From assembly GCA_027924585.1 (NCBI GenBank), contig BSBM01000372.1, forward strand, positions 31,924,001 through 31,988,000: a stretch of 64,000 bases of DNA. Direction: 5' to 3'. How positions within the stretch are numbered: the first letter of the stretch is position 1; the number at the start of each line of letters is the position of its first letter. The notes below the pieces were generated by a model that worked only from the letters and a program-made list of their open reading frames with translations, was not told the origin of the DNA and ran no database searches. The DNA is from Larix kaempferi. Taxonomy: Eukaryota; Streptophyta; Pinopsida; Pinales; Pinaceae. The position numbers were made by a program, and so were the translations under genes. Of the stretch, positions 21,028 through 35,003 are shown piece after piece.

Positions 21028-23290
21028 AAGCTTTACCCTCCCTTTTGACATTTTGTAATTACACTTCTCACTAACGTCTTGAAGTGGGGATCACTGGGAC
21101 AACATGGCCTTGCACAAGTGCAACCATGATGGTTTGAGGTGGGAACTATAAGATCCTTACTATTTACATCTTTAATGAATTTAGGAGCAATATTTATGAT
21201 TTAGTTCTTAAAATCAATTGTAGGAGGAAAACCAAACGGTTTAATTTTTATAATAGGTAATCAAGATGATAAATTGTGGGGTTTCTCATATCATGTGGGG
21301 TTTCTCATATTCATATGAGTCTTTTTAACTTTGCAATACCCTTGCTTATATCATTCCATCCTTGCTCGCAATCTATAATATTGCGATTACCCATTCTCAT
21401 TTAAATGTTATTCAATACCAGAAAATCTATAATATTGCAATTACCCATTCTCATTTAAATTTCATTCACTACCAGAAAATTCTTTTATGTAGAGATGTTT
21501 GTGCCTGCTGCACGCTGTTTTCCTAGGGCCAATAGTATTTTTGTGTAATGTCCGCTTCTGCAAGATGACAAAAAGCTCAATAGAATCGTCATCAGCGGTG
21601 CAAAAACTAACATAACATGTTGTAGCCTAACTCAAATTATTGTAAGTTTTGATGAGCATGCCTAAAATTACCAATGTCTAATCTTTAGATAGCTTCAGTA
21701 TTGATGAACATGCCTAGAATTACCACCTAAGACAACTTCCAAATTATACCTCTCAATTAGGGATTGCTTGCTCATTCTTTATAGCTGTAACCCAACTTCC
21801 CACTTCCTCTAAATTGTCATTCCACTGTCGAAAATTCTTCTATGTCACCCAACCTCCCACTTCCTCTAAATTGTCATTCCACTGTTGAAAATTCTTCTAT
21901 GTTACCCAACCTCCCACTTCCTCTAAATTGTCATTCCACTGTCAAAAATTCTTCTATGTTACCCAACCTCCCACTTCCTCTTTAGGCTTGAAAGCTCTGC
22001 CCTCCCTTTGACATTTTGTAATTACACTTCTCCTCAACGTTTTGAAGTGAGGATCATTGGGACAACATGGCCTTGCACACGTGCAACCATGATGGTTTGA
22101 GGTGGGAACTATAAGATCCTTAATATTTACATGTTTAATGAATTTAGGAGCAATATTTATGATTTCGTTCTAAAAATCATTTGTAGGAGGAAAACCAAAC
22201 GGCATAACTTTTATAACAGGTAATCAAGATGATAAATTGTGGGTTTTTTCATATTATGTGGGGTTATCCATATTTTTTTTTTAACTTTGCAATACCCTTG
22301 CGTATATCATTCCATCCTTGCTCACAATCTATAATATTGTGATTACCCATTCTCATTTAAATTTTATTCAATACCAGAAAATTCTTCTATGTAAAGATGT
22401 TTGTTGTGCGGTGCATGTTGTTCTCCTAGGGCCAATAGTAATTATGTGTAATGTCCGTTTATGCAAGAAAACAACAAGCACAATAGAATCGTCATCAACT
22501 ATGCAAAAAATGTGCACAATTGGTAATCAACTTAACTTTGCAATACCCTTGCGTATATTATTCCATCCTTGCTCACAATCTATAATACTGTGATTACCCA
22601 TTCTCATTTAAATTTTATTCAATATCAGAAAATTCTTCTATGTAAAGATGTTTGTGCATGGTGCACGTTGTTCTCCTAGAGCCAATAGTAATTTTGTGTA
22701 ATGTTCGCTTCTGCAAGATGACAAGGAGCACAATAGAATTGTCATCAACTGTGCACAATAGGTAATCAAGATGATAAATTGTGGGGTTTTTCATATTATG
22801 TGGGGTTATTCATATGGGGGTTTTTTACCTTTGCAACACCCTTGAGTATATCATTCCATCCTTGCTCACAATCTATAATATTGCGATTACTCATTCTCAT
22901 TTAAATTTTATTCAATACCAGAAAATTCTTCTTTGTAAACTTGTTTGTGCATTGTGCACGTTGTTCTCCTAGGGCCAATAGTAATTTTGTGTAATGTCCA
23001 CTTTTGCAAGATGACAAGGAGCACAATAGAATCGTCATCGACTGTGCAAAAACTAACATAACATGTTGTAGCCTAATTCAGATTAATGTAAGTTTTGATG
23101 AGCATGCCTAGAATTACAATAGTCTTATCTTTAGATAACTTCAGTTTTGATGAACATGCCTAGAATTACAATCGTCTAAGACAACTTCCAAATTATACCT
23201 CTCGATTAGGGATTGCTTGTTCATCTTTTATAGATATTACCCAACCTCCCACTTCCTCTAAATTTGTCATTGCACTCTTGAAATTAACGG
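21028..23290. repeat. Complex tandem duplication block
   Basis: A segment beginning GAAAGCTTTACCCTCCC (about 21028) recurs from about 21988 (offset about 960) for some 270 bases. A shorter unit starting TTTGCAATACCCTTG occurs near 21334, 22286, 22535 and 22830, each followed by TTCCATCCTTGCTC and then CCTAGGGCCAATAGTA or a close variant. At 21787-21990 a 58-bp unit (CCCAACCTCCCACTTCCTCT) is repeated four times. No coding potential stands out. Confidence 0.85.
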
Positions 23291-23689
23291 ACTCCTCAAC
23301 TTGCAAGGTACTTGGAAAGCTTGCTTTTGTTGCAAGGGATATATTGCCATGGGTATTTATTTTTTCTTCATATGATATTAAACATAAGACTCAATTGTAT
23401 AAGAATAATTTGAAATTCGTGATCTTGACCTTAAAGAATTAGGGTAATTTATTGGTAAACCTCCCTTGAAGAATTAGAATCACTCATTAGGAAACCTTTC
23501 CAAAATTAGATAGATTTATATTTGTTTTTCTTATTTTAAATAAATTTTATTCGATTTCTTTTTAATAATGAATGTCAAATTTCTCTATGATTATGAACCA
23601 AATGTGAAATTTCTTTTTAATAAATCATTGCATGCCATTTCTTAAGGAATGTTACATGCGATCAGCCCATTTTGTCTTATCTTTATTTG

Positions 23690-24215
23690 GAACAAACAGG
23701 ATATTCCTGAAGTCATTATACATGGCTGAGAATCTGCCATAGCAAATTAATTTTTAATCGCAATGATTTATTGAAAATTTGCAATAAAAGGTGGCTGTCA
23801 AATTCTACAATTTAATCGTCAGACGGAGGCAAGGAGGTACAGAGCACCGTCCATAGGCTTTTAAAAACATAATTGTTTAGTTTTTCTGTTTGGATTGGAT
23901 GCTACAGAGAGTCCATCCTTGTAATCCCTCCATCAATGACATGACAACTAAGTTGCGGTTTCAACTTGGCGGCTAAAATGAACCTGCAAAATCGGAGTGT
24001 GCATCTTGCATCCAAGTTGGTGTTGACAGGGGTACAGTTCTGTTCTAACTAGATAGATTGTTAGAAAAAAAAAGGTTGAGTTTTCAACTTAGTAGCTAAA
24101 ATGAACGTGCAAAATCTGAATGTGCATCGCGATCTCAGCATTTAAATAAACAATACAGAAAACTATGTGCGATCAGAGTTAAACCATCGTACCAACTTGT
24201 GCAAAAGAAAATAGA
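23690..24215. repeat. Triplicated block, copy 1
   Basis: Shares with 29755-30260 and 35150-35475 an ordered series of words: TACATGGCTGAG...CTGCCAT, AGGTGGCTGTCAAATTC, TTTTAAAAACATAATTGTTT, TTTGGATTGGATGCTAC and GTCCATCCTT. With copy 2 it also shares CAGAAAACTATGTG and a GTTAAACSATSGTAC word near its end. The copies are diverged and I see no gene in them. Confidence 0.75.
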
Positions 24216-24633
24216 CAAATTTCCCTACAGCAATAGGAAGTTGGAGTTTCTGATTGATTTGGAATTTTGATTATTTTATTTGGACAAATCTGATTTTTTT
24301 TGCAGGATTCTTGTCAGATTTATTGCTCAAAAGAAGATACTTATTGACTTACTCTACTGACATACATGTAAACTTTCTACTTATAGCAGATTCTACTGCA
24401 TCCTCATAAATATGCCTGGTTTTACTTGTTCTATTTAAAGAGATAAAATTCCAAACATAGATATCATCGAAAATGCTTGGTACACAACCTTCGTTGCTGA
24501 ACATTGTGAACATGGAAGTCTTCTAACTCAATTCAGATCGCAAGCTTATGAAAAACAAAAACAAAAGAACGACACAATATCTTATATCTTTACATTGTTG
24601 ACACTGACTTGAAATATGTGATTTTAACTTCTT

Positions 24634-24805
24634 TTTTTTCAAGAAAAAATGGTATTCAAGGTATAACCAGAGTCATATGTCTAATCAAACCATTACATAG
24701 TCAATACATAGAGGCTTAACAAGAGCATCATGTCACTTACAAGAATTGAACCTGAGTGGGGAGGGTGACAATCATTCCTCCCAATCACCTAAGCTATATC
24801 AAATG
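24634..24805 (-). mobile_element. tRNA-derived SINE, copy 2
   Basis: On the minus strand: TAGCTTAGGTGATTGGGAGG (box A) near 24797, CAGGTTCAATTCTTG (box B) near 24750, then TGTAAGTGACATGATG as in copy 1, and an A-rich 3' end (T-run at 24632-24639 on the plus strand). It matches copy 1 in layout and in the TTGTAAGTGACATG word. Target duplications are unclear. Confidence 0.6.
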
Positions 24806-24867
24806 GACAATTTAAGAATATGTATTTCCTTTTAAGAATTCACACATTCAAATTTAGTATGAAAACT

Positions 24868-25315
24868 CAAAAAAGGGTGAAATAAACATGCTTATTTTTT
24901 TCTACATTATTGAGTTATAATGGAAGAATATTACTTGAACTATTATAAATAAATGCAGAGATAAATTATGGTATTATAATAAGATTGAGATTAGTAAAAA
25001 ATAGTTTACTTCCTAATATATCATAGGAAGAGAATGTGAAGTAGACATGCTTATTGTTTGGTACATTATTGAGTGATAATGGAAGAGGACATCGATAGAA
25101 CTATTATAAATAAATGTAGAGAGAAGTTATGGTGTTATAATAAGATTGAGAATAAGAAAAAATGCTTTACTTCCTAATATATTTTAGGAAGAAAGAATAA
25201 GTAAGTAATGATTCTAACAAAGAAAAGAAGGAAAGCACTTTCTTTTTAGAAAGAAAGATTAAGTAAAGTAATGATTCTAACAAAGAAGAGGAAGGAAAAC
25301 ACTTTCTTTTTTAAC
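24868..25315. repeat. Two nested tandem duplications
   Basis: A unit of about 165 bases (CATGCTTATT...CATTATTGAGTKATAATGGAAGA...TTTACTTCCTAATATAT) is repeated twice at 24868-25195. A second unit (AAGTAATGATTCTAACAAAGAA...GAAARCACTTTCTTTT) is repeated twice at 25195-25312. Confidence 0.85.
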
Positions 25316-27718
25316 GCCCATCATTAAATTTAATTTCCAAAACCTCTTTTTTTTTGACACTACTAACAATATCCATATGTACAAAATAAACAAAAAAAGA
25401 GAGCCAATTACATAAGCAGTGTCCATGAGCATTACTCAACATAGTCATGGGATTATTAAACAAAGCACCCAAGATCAAAGTTAAAAAGTGGGTTGGCTTA
25501 TGCCAAAACACTTATAGATTCTCAAAGTCCAAAACATTTGGAAAAGAAGGAATATAACATCATATAAGGATAAACATTAAACATTAGCCCAAGAAATCAA
25601 GTGGGGGGGGGGGCATTGGTCATGAGCCATCCAAGGTTGTGCCCCATACATAAAGTGGAAGCTCAACCTCCATGGATTGTACAACATCCCATCTAACAAT
25701 AGTCTCTTGGGGTCTAGGCCCCTCTAAGATTGCAAGAGCCAGGGCTTGGAAAGCTTTGTTCATGCATTGGGGTAGGCGAGCAGAGAGGCGACAAACATGC
25801 TTATGGCACCGATCCCAAACTAGTTTTCTAGTGTGATGCTTAGGCCTTCCTATTGAAGAGCTTGCATAAGTAGGACAAGAGGGTGCACAAGTAGGAATAG
25901 TCTTTGGGCTAGGTTGCACACAACTCATAGTGTATTGGTCAACATATTAGTAATCTAGATGTTGTTGTAGGTACTTGATCGAAAATGGATCAATATATAA
26001 TTTGTGATCTATTTTGGTGCTTTATGGGTGAAAAGATTGGATGGATTGGCTTGCAGGGCCTATTTCAAGGACAGGTCTTACTTTGCAGATTTGGGGTTTA
26101 GAACCTTTTGAGTCCTATTCAAGGGATTAAATGACATTTTTTGGGGTCAAAAGTTTATGAACATAGTTCATAACCACCTTGACATTGTTATACACTACGA
26201 GATATTTCCAATGACGCCAAGATCACCTCAATCAAAGTTCGTAAGCGGAAGTTATACCTATTGCAAGTTGACCTATCTTGTTGATCACCATAATAACCGT
26301 GTCGAGTGGATTCTATGTCAGCTCTCATCACCAACACATGTGGAGCTAGTCACATTTGGACATTCAAGAATATTTTATAGGGTCAAAAACCCAAACTATA
26401 ATTGGGAGTTGAGGCATGCAAAAACCCTAAAACTAACCCTAGATGGCTATTAGGACACTGTTAAATACTGGGCCACTAGGAGAATAAGGGGGTTCCATTT
26501 TTATGGTATTATTGTATTGTTCCATAACTGAGCAAGAGCCGTGGAGTGGATATTACAGAATAACATAGGAGGTTGGAGATCTTGTAGGAGCCATACATTC
26601 CACATTGTCATAGGTAACTCCATAGAGTACCACTTTCTTTGTATTTGCATTACATATTGGAGAAGAAAAGATCAAGTCATAATCCTCACTTTTCACTGGT
26701 ATTTTCCCCATAATGGGTTTTCCCAGGGTATATCTTGTGTTGTTTATGTGGATGTCTTATTTTTCTCTAGCTATTTTCCTTCCAGTTTAGTTTATTTTAG
26801 CATTTTATGAGAATAAGCTAACAACAATGAATCTTAAATCTTTAGTAAACACTTCATATCTAAGAGTTTGCAGAAATTTGTAGGATATGTTGTGTTGAAT
26901 TGTTCTAGTAGAATATCCACGGCGGTTTATAGATTAGTACTCCATCTCCAAGTGCATCTTGTGGATCACACCTCAATATACAAGGATGTGATGGCAAAAT
27001 CATATTGGCATTATACTAAGAGAAAGATGATGCGACAATATAATTAAATGCACCATTAATCGTCTTATTCCATAGCCAAAATAAAATCTCAATTGTACTA
27101 AGCAACTAAGCAGAATGAAAATCTATATCCCAAGCCAGTGGGTTGCCAAGCAAGGTAGCTCGTGATGATAAGGAATCTAGAAGGTATTGTTGGCATAGAG
27201 ACTCCACCATGCCTTAAGGTTTCCATTTTGTTTTTTACCACATCTTTGTAATGTGCTTTCCCATAAAAATCAAATCAAATTAAGAAATCTGATATCCAAT
27301 TTATGTGATCTAAAAAGAAATAACAAAGAAAACTAATTAACATTTATTTGTTAAAATTCAAGAGATCAACTTGGATCCATGAAAGGAAACTCCTCATCAA
27401 TATCATATAATTGTTTTTAATAAATTTATCATATTTAACGTATGTCACCATGGATGACATCTTTACATGTATTTGATGGATTGAGTTCGTGATAAAAAAC
27501 TAAAATTTATAATGCTATATATTTTCAACCATTCCTCTAACATGATTATATTGCAATTTAAATGAACAACCTTCATTTAGTGTGGTTTGCCAAAAAAGAA
27601 AACCTTAAATACATATTTCTTTGCCTCTAAGCCAACCTTAAATACATATTTTGCTCTAAGCTTATAAAATAATTTCAAAAGATGACGGTACACATTGCTA
27701 TGTGTTGAGGTTCCCACG
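25316..27718. other. Region without recognisable genes
   Basis: It contains a minus-strand ORF of 102 codons at 25620-25928 and plus-strand ORFs of 98 and 89 codons at 26157-26453 and 26541-26810. None has a motif I recognise or signs of being coding beyond length. A G9-G10 run at about 25603-25613 is the only notable low-complexity feature. These may be old transposon pieces. Confidence 0.4.
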
Positions 27719-29254
27719 ATCTTATGGTTTGGCATGTATAACATCGTACATATCCCATGGATGCTCTCACAATGTTGTTTCTAAATTGTCAATATGCATT
27801 AAATAATTTATCTAAGGGAAGTTTTATTCATACAAAACAATCATGTAACACATTAAAAAAATAATGAGTGGTATGTTAAAAGCATGGTGGGTCCATAACT
27901 TGTTACTCTTAAATATTAAAACATGTTTTTGATAGATTCATTTTAAATATTAAAACATAGTTGTGACACATTCAAAATCGATGATGGTTCACAAAATGTT
28001 ATATAATATGTTTTAACATTAAATTATATATGTTGGTGGTCAATATGTTAGGGGTTTATTGATGTTTAGTGAGATAACATTGACCATGGACAATCATAAG
28101 CAATCACAATTAATTAAGGTCAATCATCATATTGGTTTATGGCTAAGGTGGTTTGTGGGTTAGTAGCACTTATCTATTATTGTTATAATGGGGCTATATT
28201 CACAACCATAATCTACTATATTTGTTAATGGAAGTTATGTCAAGGGTTAGTGACATATTAGTGGGGTAACATTAACATGGATTATATGCAACTAATGTTA
28301 ACCAAGATTAATCATAGTCAACCATCATCACTAAGTTAGAGTTTAGGGATTGGCAAGGAGTTAGTGGGGTAGTAGCATCAACAATTGGTATATTAGATCT
28401 ATGATCAACCATACATATAAGCATATAACATGGTTATCGATATATAGTCCTCATGGTTTAGGGTGTTTGTTTAAACATTGTAGGTGGAATTGTATAGACC
28501 ATGCCATTAGATATGTGGAAAATATTTTTAAGAAAAGTTGATGTGTTGTATAATATAAAATTGTGATCTATTATTATATATAACATTTGCATGTATATAA
28601 AATTAAGGGTGTTAAAAAATATTAAATCTTGTAAATTAATAATATATTATTAAAATTTTAAAAATGTTTATAAACATTAATAATTAATAAAAATTATAAA
28701 ATTATAAAAAAGTGTATTTAAAAAAGAAAAAAATTATCTTATTTTTTAAATAAAATAAAAATATTAATTTATTTTTATTTTTGAAAACTTTACATATCCA
28801 TATTTATTTTAATAAAATATTTATAGATATTTGAAAATTTTATTTATTTCATTTTAGATGAATATTTATAGATATTTGAAAATTTTATTTATTTCATTTT
28901 AGATAAAAGTGAATAAAATACTATAATTTATAAAACTTTTTTTGCACTTGTTATTAAATAATAAAGTTAATATATATACAATTAGATTTATATGTTTATT
29001 TTGAAAAAAAATTAAATCTACATGTTTAAATATTCAGAATCAAATGTATTGCTAAATTACTATAATAAAATAATAATAAATATCATAAATGAAATTAATA
29101 ATAATGGTTTACATGAATTTTATGACATCTTACATCATTAAGAGCTCTTTTTCCAAAGTTTACATAATTCAAAATAAAACCCTGTCACTTCCTTCATTGC
29201 TAATAAGACTTCCCATGAAACAACAATGCCAGTTTTGGAATTTGAAATGCCCTA
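27719..29254. repeat. Dispersed 1.5-kb repeat, copy A
   Basis: Matches 56401-57982 base for base over long stretches, from CTTATGGTTTGGCATGTATA to TTTGAAATGCCCTATA. It is AT-rich, without coding potential; a 50-bp internal tandem duplication is visible near 28856-28955. Copy A lacks the roughly 60-bp and 75-bp segments present in copy B. The element type is unknown: I see no terminal inverted repeats or coding domains. Confidence 0.9.
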
Positions 29255-29257
29255 TAA

Positions 29258-29760
29258 TTTCAAATTGGAGGAGTGACAATGAGCACATGCTAGATACAAC
29301 AGTAGGACAAACCATGGACAGTGACCATATAAATTGTCATATGTATATATTCTACACCCAATTGCTTCTTGCCCAGTATCAACATATATATGTTACACCC
29401 AATTGCTTCTTCCCCAGTATCAAATTGGAGGAGTGACAATGAACACAAGATATAGGACAAACCATAAACACTGGACAGTGACCATATAAGTTGTTATATA
29501 TACATATGCTACACCCAATTGCTTCTTGCCCAGTATCAACATATATATGTTACACCCAATTGCTTCTTGCCCAGTATCAACATATATATGTTACACCCAA
29601 TCGCTTCTTCCCCAGTATCAAATTGGAGGAGTGACAATGAACATGCAAGATATAGGACAAACCATAAACACTGGACAGTGACCATATAAGTTATATATAT
29701 ATATATGCTACACCCAATTGCTTCTTGCCCAGTATCAACATATTCCAGTATAGTATTCAA
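29258..29760. repeat. Nested tandem repeat, units of about 160-200 bp
   Basis: CAAATTGGAGGAGTGACAAT recurs near 29263, 29420 and 29618. Each is followed by GGACAAACC, TGGACAGTGACCATATAA and one to three copies of a 41-bp subunit (ACACCCAATTGCTTCTTSCC CAGTATCAAC with ATATATATGTT). It directly follows copy A. Confidence 0.88.
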
Positions 29761-30260
29761 TGTTTTATGCTCCATTGCAATCACATTGTCCTTTTTAAAG
29801 GAATCTTACCTCACACAATCACTGCATGTTGCATCAGACAGGAACTTGGTCACGTCACACTACATGGCTCAGCTGCCATAACAAATGAGCTTTGAATGAA
29901 AATAACTTATTGAAATTGTGTAATGAAAGGGAGGTGGCTCTCAAATTCCAATATTTAATGGTGAGACAGAGACAAGAGTAATATTAGAGGACCGCCAGAG
30001 ACTTTTAAAAATATAATTGTTTGGTTTTTCCTGTTTGGATTGGATGGTACAGGGACTCCATCCTTATCGTAACCCATCCATCAATTTAAAACATGAAAAA
30101 TGAGCAATGGCTTTCATCCTGGATGCTAAAGAGAACCTTCCAAGTTTGAATGTACAGCGCAGTCTTTTCATTAATGTGATCTGATCTGACCGTAATATGA
30201 GTTCATAAAAAAACAGAAAACTACGTGTGAATAAAGTTAAACGATGGTACAAAGTCGTGA
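29755..30260. repeat. Triplicated block, copy 2
   Basis: Second copy of the block at 23690. It shares a longer left part with copy 3: AATCACATTGTCCTTTTT, ATCACTGCAT, GTCACACTACATGGCTCAGC, TTCCAATATTTAATGGTGAG and GACTCCATCCTTATC. It starts about 6.1 kb after copy 1. Confidence 0.8.
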
Positions 30261-33200
30261 ATGTTCTTCACAGTGTAGTGTATAGTGTAGTGGACAAAAT
30301 AAGTTTAATCACAAAAAATGGGAGTTACAGTGTAGAAGAAGTAGATCACATTTGTACTTTTACTACCGTTGTGGACATACTATTTTCAAATCGTCTATTT
30401 TTGGTGAAAGCAGTTTTTCAAATCTTCTATTTTTGGTGAAAGCAGTTTTTCACGTCACGTTATTGGTCTCTTATATTAATTTTCTTAAAACAGTTAAAAC
30501 ATTTGGTATTTTAAATAGATTACAACTTATTAGGGAAGGATAAAAATTCAAAACAAAATTTGTATTAAATTTAAACACACAAAATCACATATATCTTGTT
30601 ATCCTTAAAGTTGAACTTGACTGCTAGGGTCAAGCTTAGAGAAATCTTAGATAGTAGATATCAGACATCTACTCAGTAATTTTTATGATGTTCTGGTGGC
30701 AGCTGAGTATATGACAGAGATCAAACAACTCAAAAATAAGATGACAGGGAGTACATGGATTTCGAAACATGGACAGAAGATGACTGTGATCATAAAACTA
30801 CGAATATAAGAGCTCATATGCTATTTCATGATGGGGGCATAGTTATATACTGTTTGGAAGAATCATAACATGAAATTTAGACCATGCACGGACAGAATAC
30901 CAAAAACATACACTTCATAAATTGAAACAGAATAGGCTCAAAGATCATACTTTATTTCATAAACAATCATGCCTGCAACAAATTAACATGAGAAACAAAA
31001 TACATGCCTGTACAGTGCTGTATCAGACTCACCCCCTACCTCAGCCCTCGGCTGGAACTCTGTCTCCCTGTTACATTGCAAATGTGAGCATTTATAAAAA
31101 TGAAAACTCCTAGCTGTTACAAACTTTTAGGAAAACAACCTGAGATTGATCTTTTGAAATCATGTAAATGCTAAATGCCCAATGCCTACTTCCTCTAGAT
31201 ATGGATCGATCCCTTTAAATATGTATGTGCTCTGCCACTTGTTTCTTCAATTGATACTCAGTTACCATCAAATCTGGAATCGATCCTCCAATTGCTATTT
31301 GAAAATGATCTGTCTCTTTCAGATCTAGAATTGATGTTTATTTGCTGCTAAAATTCTGAGACTCATTGTGATCTTCTGCGTGGAAAGATGTATGAGAATG
31401 ATGTATGAGAATATGAAACTTTCAACTTGAAATCTGGAAATGATATGAATATGCTCTGTCTTTTTATCTTCAATTTATTCATATCTAAAAATAATATTTG
31501 CAATTTGGAAGATGATCCCATCAATTCCGAGAATCCAGAAATTTGGCATGTGGACCAGCAATCCAAAAGATACTTGCTCTTGTGTTACTTAGACACATAA
31601 ATATTTGCGAAATCTGGCACTGGACACAAACTTTTAAATGATATGATACTATCTGAAATTGACGTGGCCAATAGTTTGGTATATCTCCATCCCAAATAAA
31701 ATCATTTTCGGGCAACATAGCAGGAACCCCTAATGACAGAACATGAAACAAATAAAAATTCTCCAGCCTCTAACCGCAATGTAAATTGAGCCCCAATGAT
31801 CTGAAATTTTATTATTTTTTCATGCTGTAAGTAATGCCCCATATGCACACGGTGCCAACATTCTTTACTCTTAATAACACAAGAGTTCTTCTACTCAGTG
31901 GACGCGTTGATCATTTCATGTATATCTCTTTTCTGGGCCCTCCATGTGTGAGGTTTTGACAGAAATATAGTGGCTAGCTTTTAGAGCTTTTAGGATGGGT
32001 CGAAAGAATCATAGTTTTAGAAGACAATACTTTATCCATTTTTTTTAATTACTTAAAAGAGAAAGACTATGTGTGTTGTTTGGAAGAGTATGGATAAAGC
32101 ACTAATAATAATATTTTTATTTTATTAAATAATATTTCTACTCTTTAAGTAAAAATATTATTTAATAATTTCATTTTATTATTTTTTTAAAACAAAAAAC
32201 ATTATTTTAGGAATAAGAAGAAGTGAATAGGTTTTCAACTTATAGCAGAACACTAAGTAAATTTGAAAGAGGATGGTGAAAAAATGCAGACTTCGGGATG
32301 ATTTTTTTGGTAAAAATACTTGTAAACATTCTAATAATGAAAATTTTGTTGGAGCAGATATGATGATAACATATCCAATGAGAAAAAAATCAAAATTCGT
32401 ATTAAATTTAAACACACAAAATCACACATATCCAATAAGAAAAAAATTATAATAATGAGGGTTACATCATTATTGTACAAGGACATCATTATCATTATGT
32501 GTAAATAGAAGTTGATTACTTGAAATAAAAGAGTGAGGGAGTGGTGGTTTGTAAGTAATAGATTTCTATTTGTACTAGATGTCTCTAGGTTTTTGGGTGT
32601 TATTTTGTTTGACTAGCTTTTAGTCATTTAAAAGACATTTTAGGTCATACTCCAAGATGCACATGGAGACTAGCTCTTAGATACACAAGCATGTATTGAA
32701 TTTGGGTCTTGTGGAGGAGGATTTGCACAATAGAGAGGATAGGAAGCACAAAATGAGTTGAAGATAGGAAGCACAAAAGGAGTTGGATGACATTTTAACA
32801 AAGTATGCTAAGTTGTTTAGAGAACCTGAACATTCAATTGATTTGTAGTATTGAGTTATTCTTTTCAATGCGGGGCTATACAATATCTCTTTACTAGAAA
32901 ATGAAGAGATTAAAAGAAAAAATTAAGAATTGCTACATAAAATTCATATTTAACTAGTTCATTCCATGTCGATCAACTATTGTTTTGGTTCCTAAGAAGG
33001 AAGACACATGGAGAATGTGTAGCATACCTTGAACTACCTCCCTTCACTACTAAGGAAATCCATAAAAAGTTCATCTTCTTCTCCAATTAATAATTCCCTA
33101 ATATGAGTCCATTTCAATCTCAATAACCCCATGATTGATATTGACAATATACACATATACAAACATGTATGTATGCAAATTCTTCATTACAAATCTTCTT

Positions 33201-34150
33201 CATTATGGAATCATCCATGATACCCACAATGCCAATTCGCATACACAGTATGCGTAGCTGTAACTTACTTTACACAATAGAGTTTGAGTTGTCCATTTTA
33301 CAACATGAATTGATTAGAAACTACACTTAATTATTTCCAAACAAGCCACAATTGATATACATGATATTTTTCCAAATTAAAGAGACTCTCCACATAGAAC
33401 AACCACATGCATTCCTCAACATATAAAACATTAGCCTATAATACTTAAATGTATATTGTTTCACGTGGTGAAATGACTTAATAAGAGCTTCATAATACAC
33501 GCATTATTATTTTTTAGACAATGTGTAACATATTATTGAGACAATACTATTCTAGATTGGCATCTCTTCATTTAAACACACATTCTTTACAAATAATAAC
33601 CATCACAATAATTAAATTTCAACATACAAATAATAATGACATGATTATTTATGTGCCAATAGATGCATTTAGTAAAATAGTTTCATAAAAACATTTTTTT
33701 CATTTAACTATAAACACCAAAGTTATTCATACCTCTTTATGAAGGGGGAATTCTTTAGACTAACTCAATGAAGTAAAGTTAAAGGTTCTCAAGGTATCAC
33801 TTACCACTTGGTTAAGAATCTTTCCTCTTCCATTCATGTCTTATTGTCTCATTGCCACTTCCATTCCCCTCTTATTGTCTTAATGATTTTAATGATGGGT
33901 GGTGCTTTTAAAAAGTTTTGATATTCAACTATATTTTATTATTATTTTATAATGATAATTTCACTCTAATACAGTAAGTAGTATCCTTCCCATACGATGG
34001 CAATACTTGATGCTTACATTCTTTAGCCTTGTAATAAAGTTGCTATTCTATTCTTTTCACTCTTGTAATAAAGTCCACTTCTCTTTCTAATGATAAAATC
34101 ATATCTTTACACCATTCTTTATTTACTTATACAATGGTATTCTCTCCATT
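30261..34150. other. AT-rich non-coding stretch
   Basis: No supported gene. A 31-bp tandem pair (TCTATTTTTGGTGAAAGCAGTTTTTC) lies at 30386-30450. A 45-base word with TATTAAATTTAAACACACAAAATCACA occurs near 30565 and again near 32400. A small inverted AATAATATTTTTATTTTATT / AAAATATTATTTAATAA pair lies at 32108-32170. ORFs are all under 80 codons and unremarkable. Confidence 0.5.
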
Positions 34151-34412
34151 GACATCTATTGTTACTCTTGTACATCAAGCTTCATCAATTCCTTACTCTT
34201 TTACATCAAGTTTCAAATCTTTATCATTTCATTATACTCTTGTACATCAAGTTTCAAATCTTTATCATTTCATTATATGCCTCTCATAATTATAAGTAAA
34301 ATATATTGATCATAATCCTTACTCTTGTACATCAAGTTTCAAATCTTTATCATTTCATTATATGCCTCTCATAATTATAAGTAAAATATATTTATCATAA
34401 TCCTTCCCATGC
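34150..34412. repeat. Short tandem repeats with TTGTACATCAAGTTTC
   Basis: ACTCTTGTACATCAAG recurs about four times between 34165 and 34335. The last two units, each about 85 bases, include TTATCATTTCATTATATGCC and AATTATAAGTAAAATATAT. Confidence 0.8.
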
Positions 34413-34413
34413 A

Positions 34414-35003
34414 CAATAATTTCAGCTATAAGGGTTCTAACTTCACAATTGCAACCCATATATAAAATGTATAAATATATGTTCCATTCACATGATTGCT
34501 AGTTACTGGCTTTCTTTGGATTTCAAGGTCACTTCTTTTCTATGACCATTCACAACACAACCTTGAACAATTCCCTTCTTTACAACTCGGTCTCTCATAC
34601 AATAATTTCAGCTATAAGGTTTCTAACTTCACAATTGCAACCCATATATAAAATGTATAAATGTATGTTCCATTCACATGATTGCCAGTTACTGGCTTTC
34701 TTTGGATTTCAAGGTCACTTCTTTTCTATGACCATTCACAACACAACCTTGAACAATTCCCTTCTCTACAACTCGGTCTCTCAGACAATAATTTCAGCTA
34801 TAAGGGTTCTAACTTCACAATTGCAACCCATATATAAAATGTATAAATGTATGTTCCATTCACATGATTGCCAATTACTGGCTTTCTTTGGATTTCAAGG
34901 TCACTTCTTTTTGGCTTTCTTTGGATTTCAAGGTCACTTCTTTTCTATAACCATTCACAACACAACCTTGAACAATTCCCTTCTCTACAACTCGGTCTCT
35001 CAG
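34414..35003. repeat. 186-bp tandem repeat, three copies plus a 34-bp duplication
   Basis: CAATAATTTCAGCTATAA starts at 34414, 34600 and 34786, an exact 186-base period. The third unit contains an extra tandem copy of GGCTTTCTTTGGATTTCAAG (about 34 bases, near 34914). Because 186 is divisible by three, a 154-codon ORF (34542-35006) with a 62-residue repeat arises. I treat it as a by-product of the repeat, not a gene. Confidence 0.92.

Noticed and set aside
25620-25928. 102-codon minus-strand ORF considered as a gene
   Set aside because: Complete frame but no recognisable motif, no supporting context; kept only as a note in the region entry.
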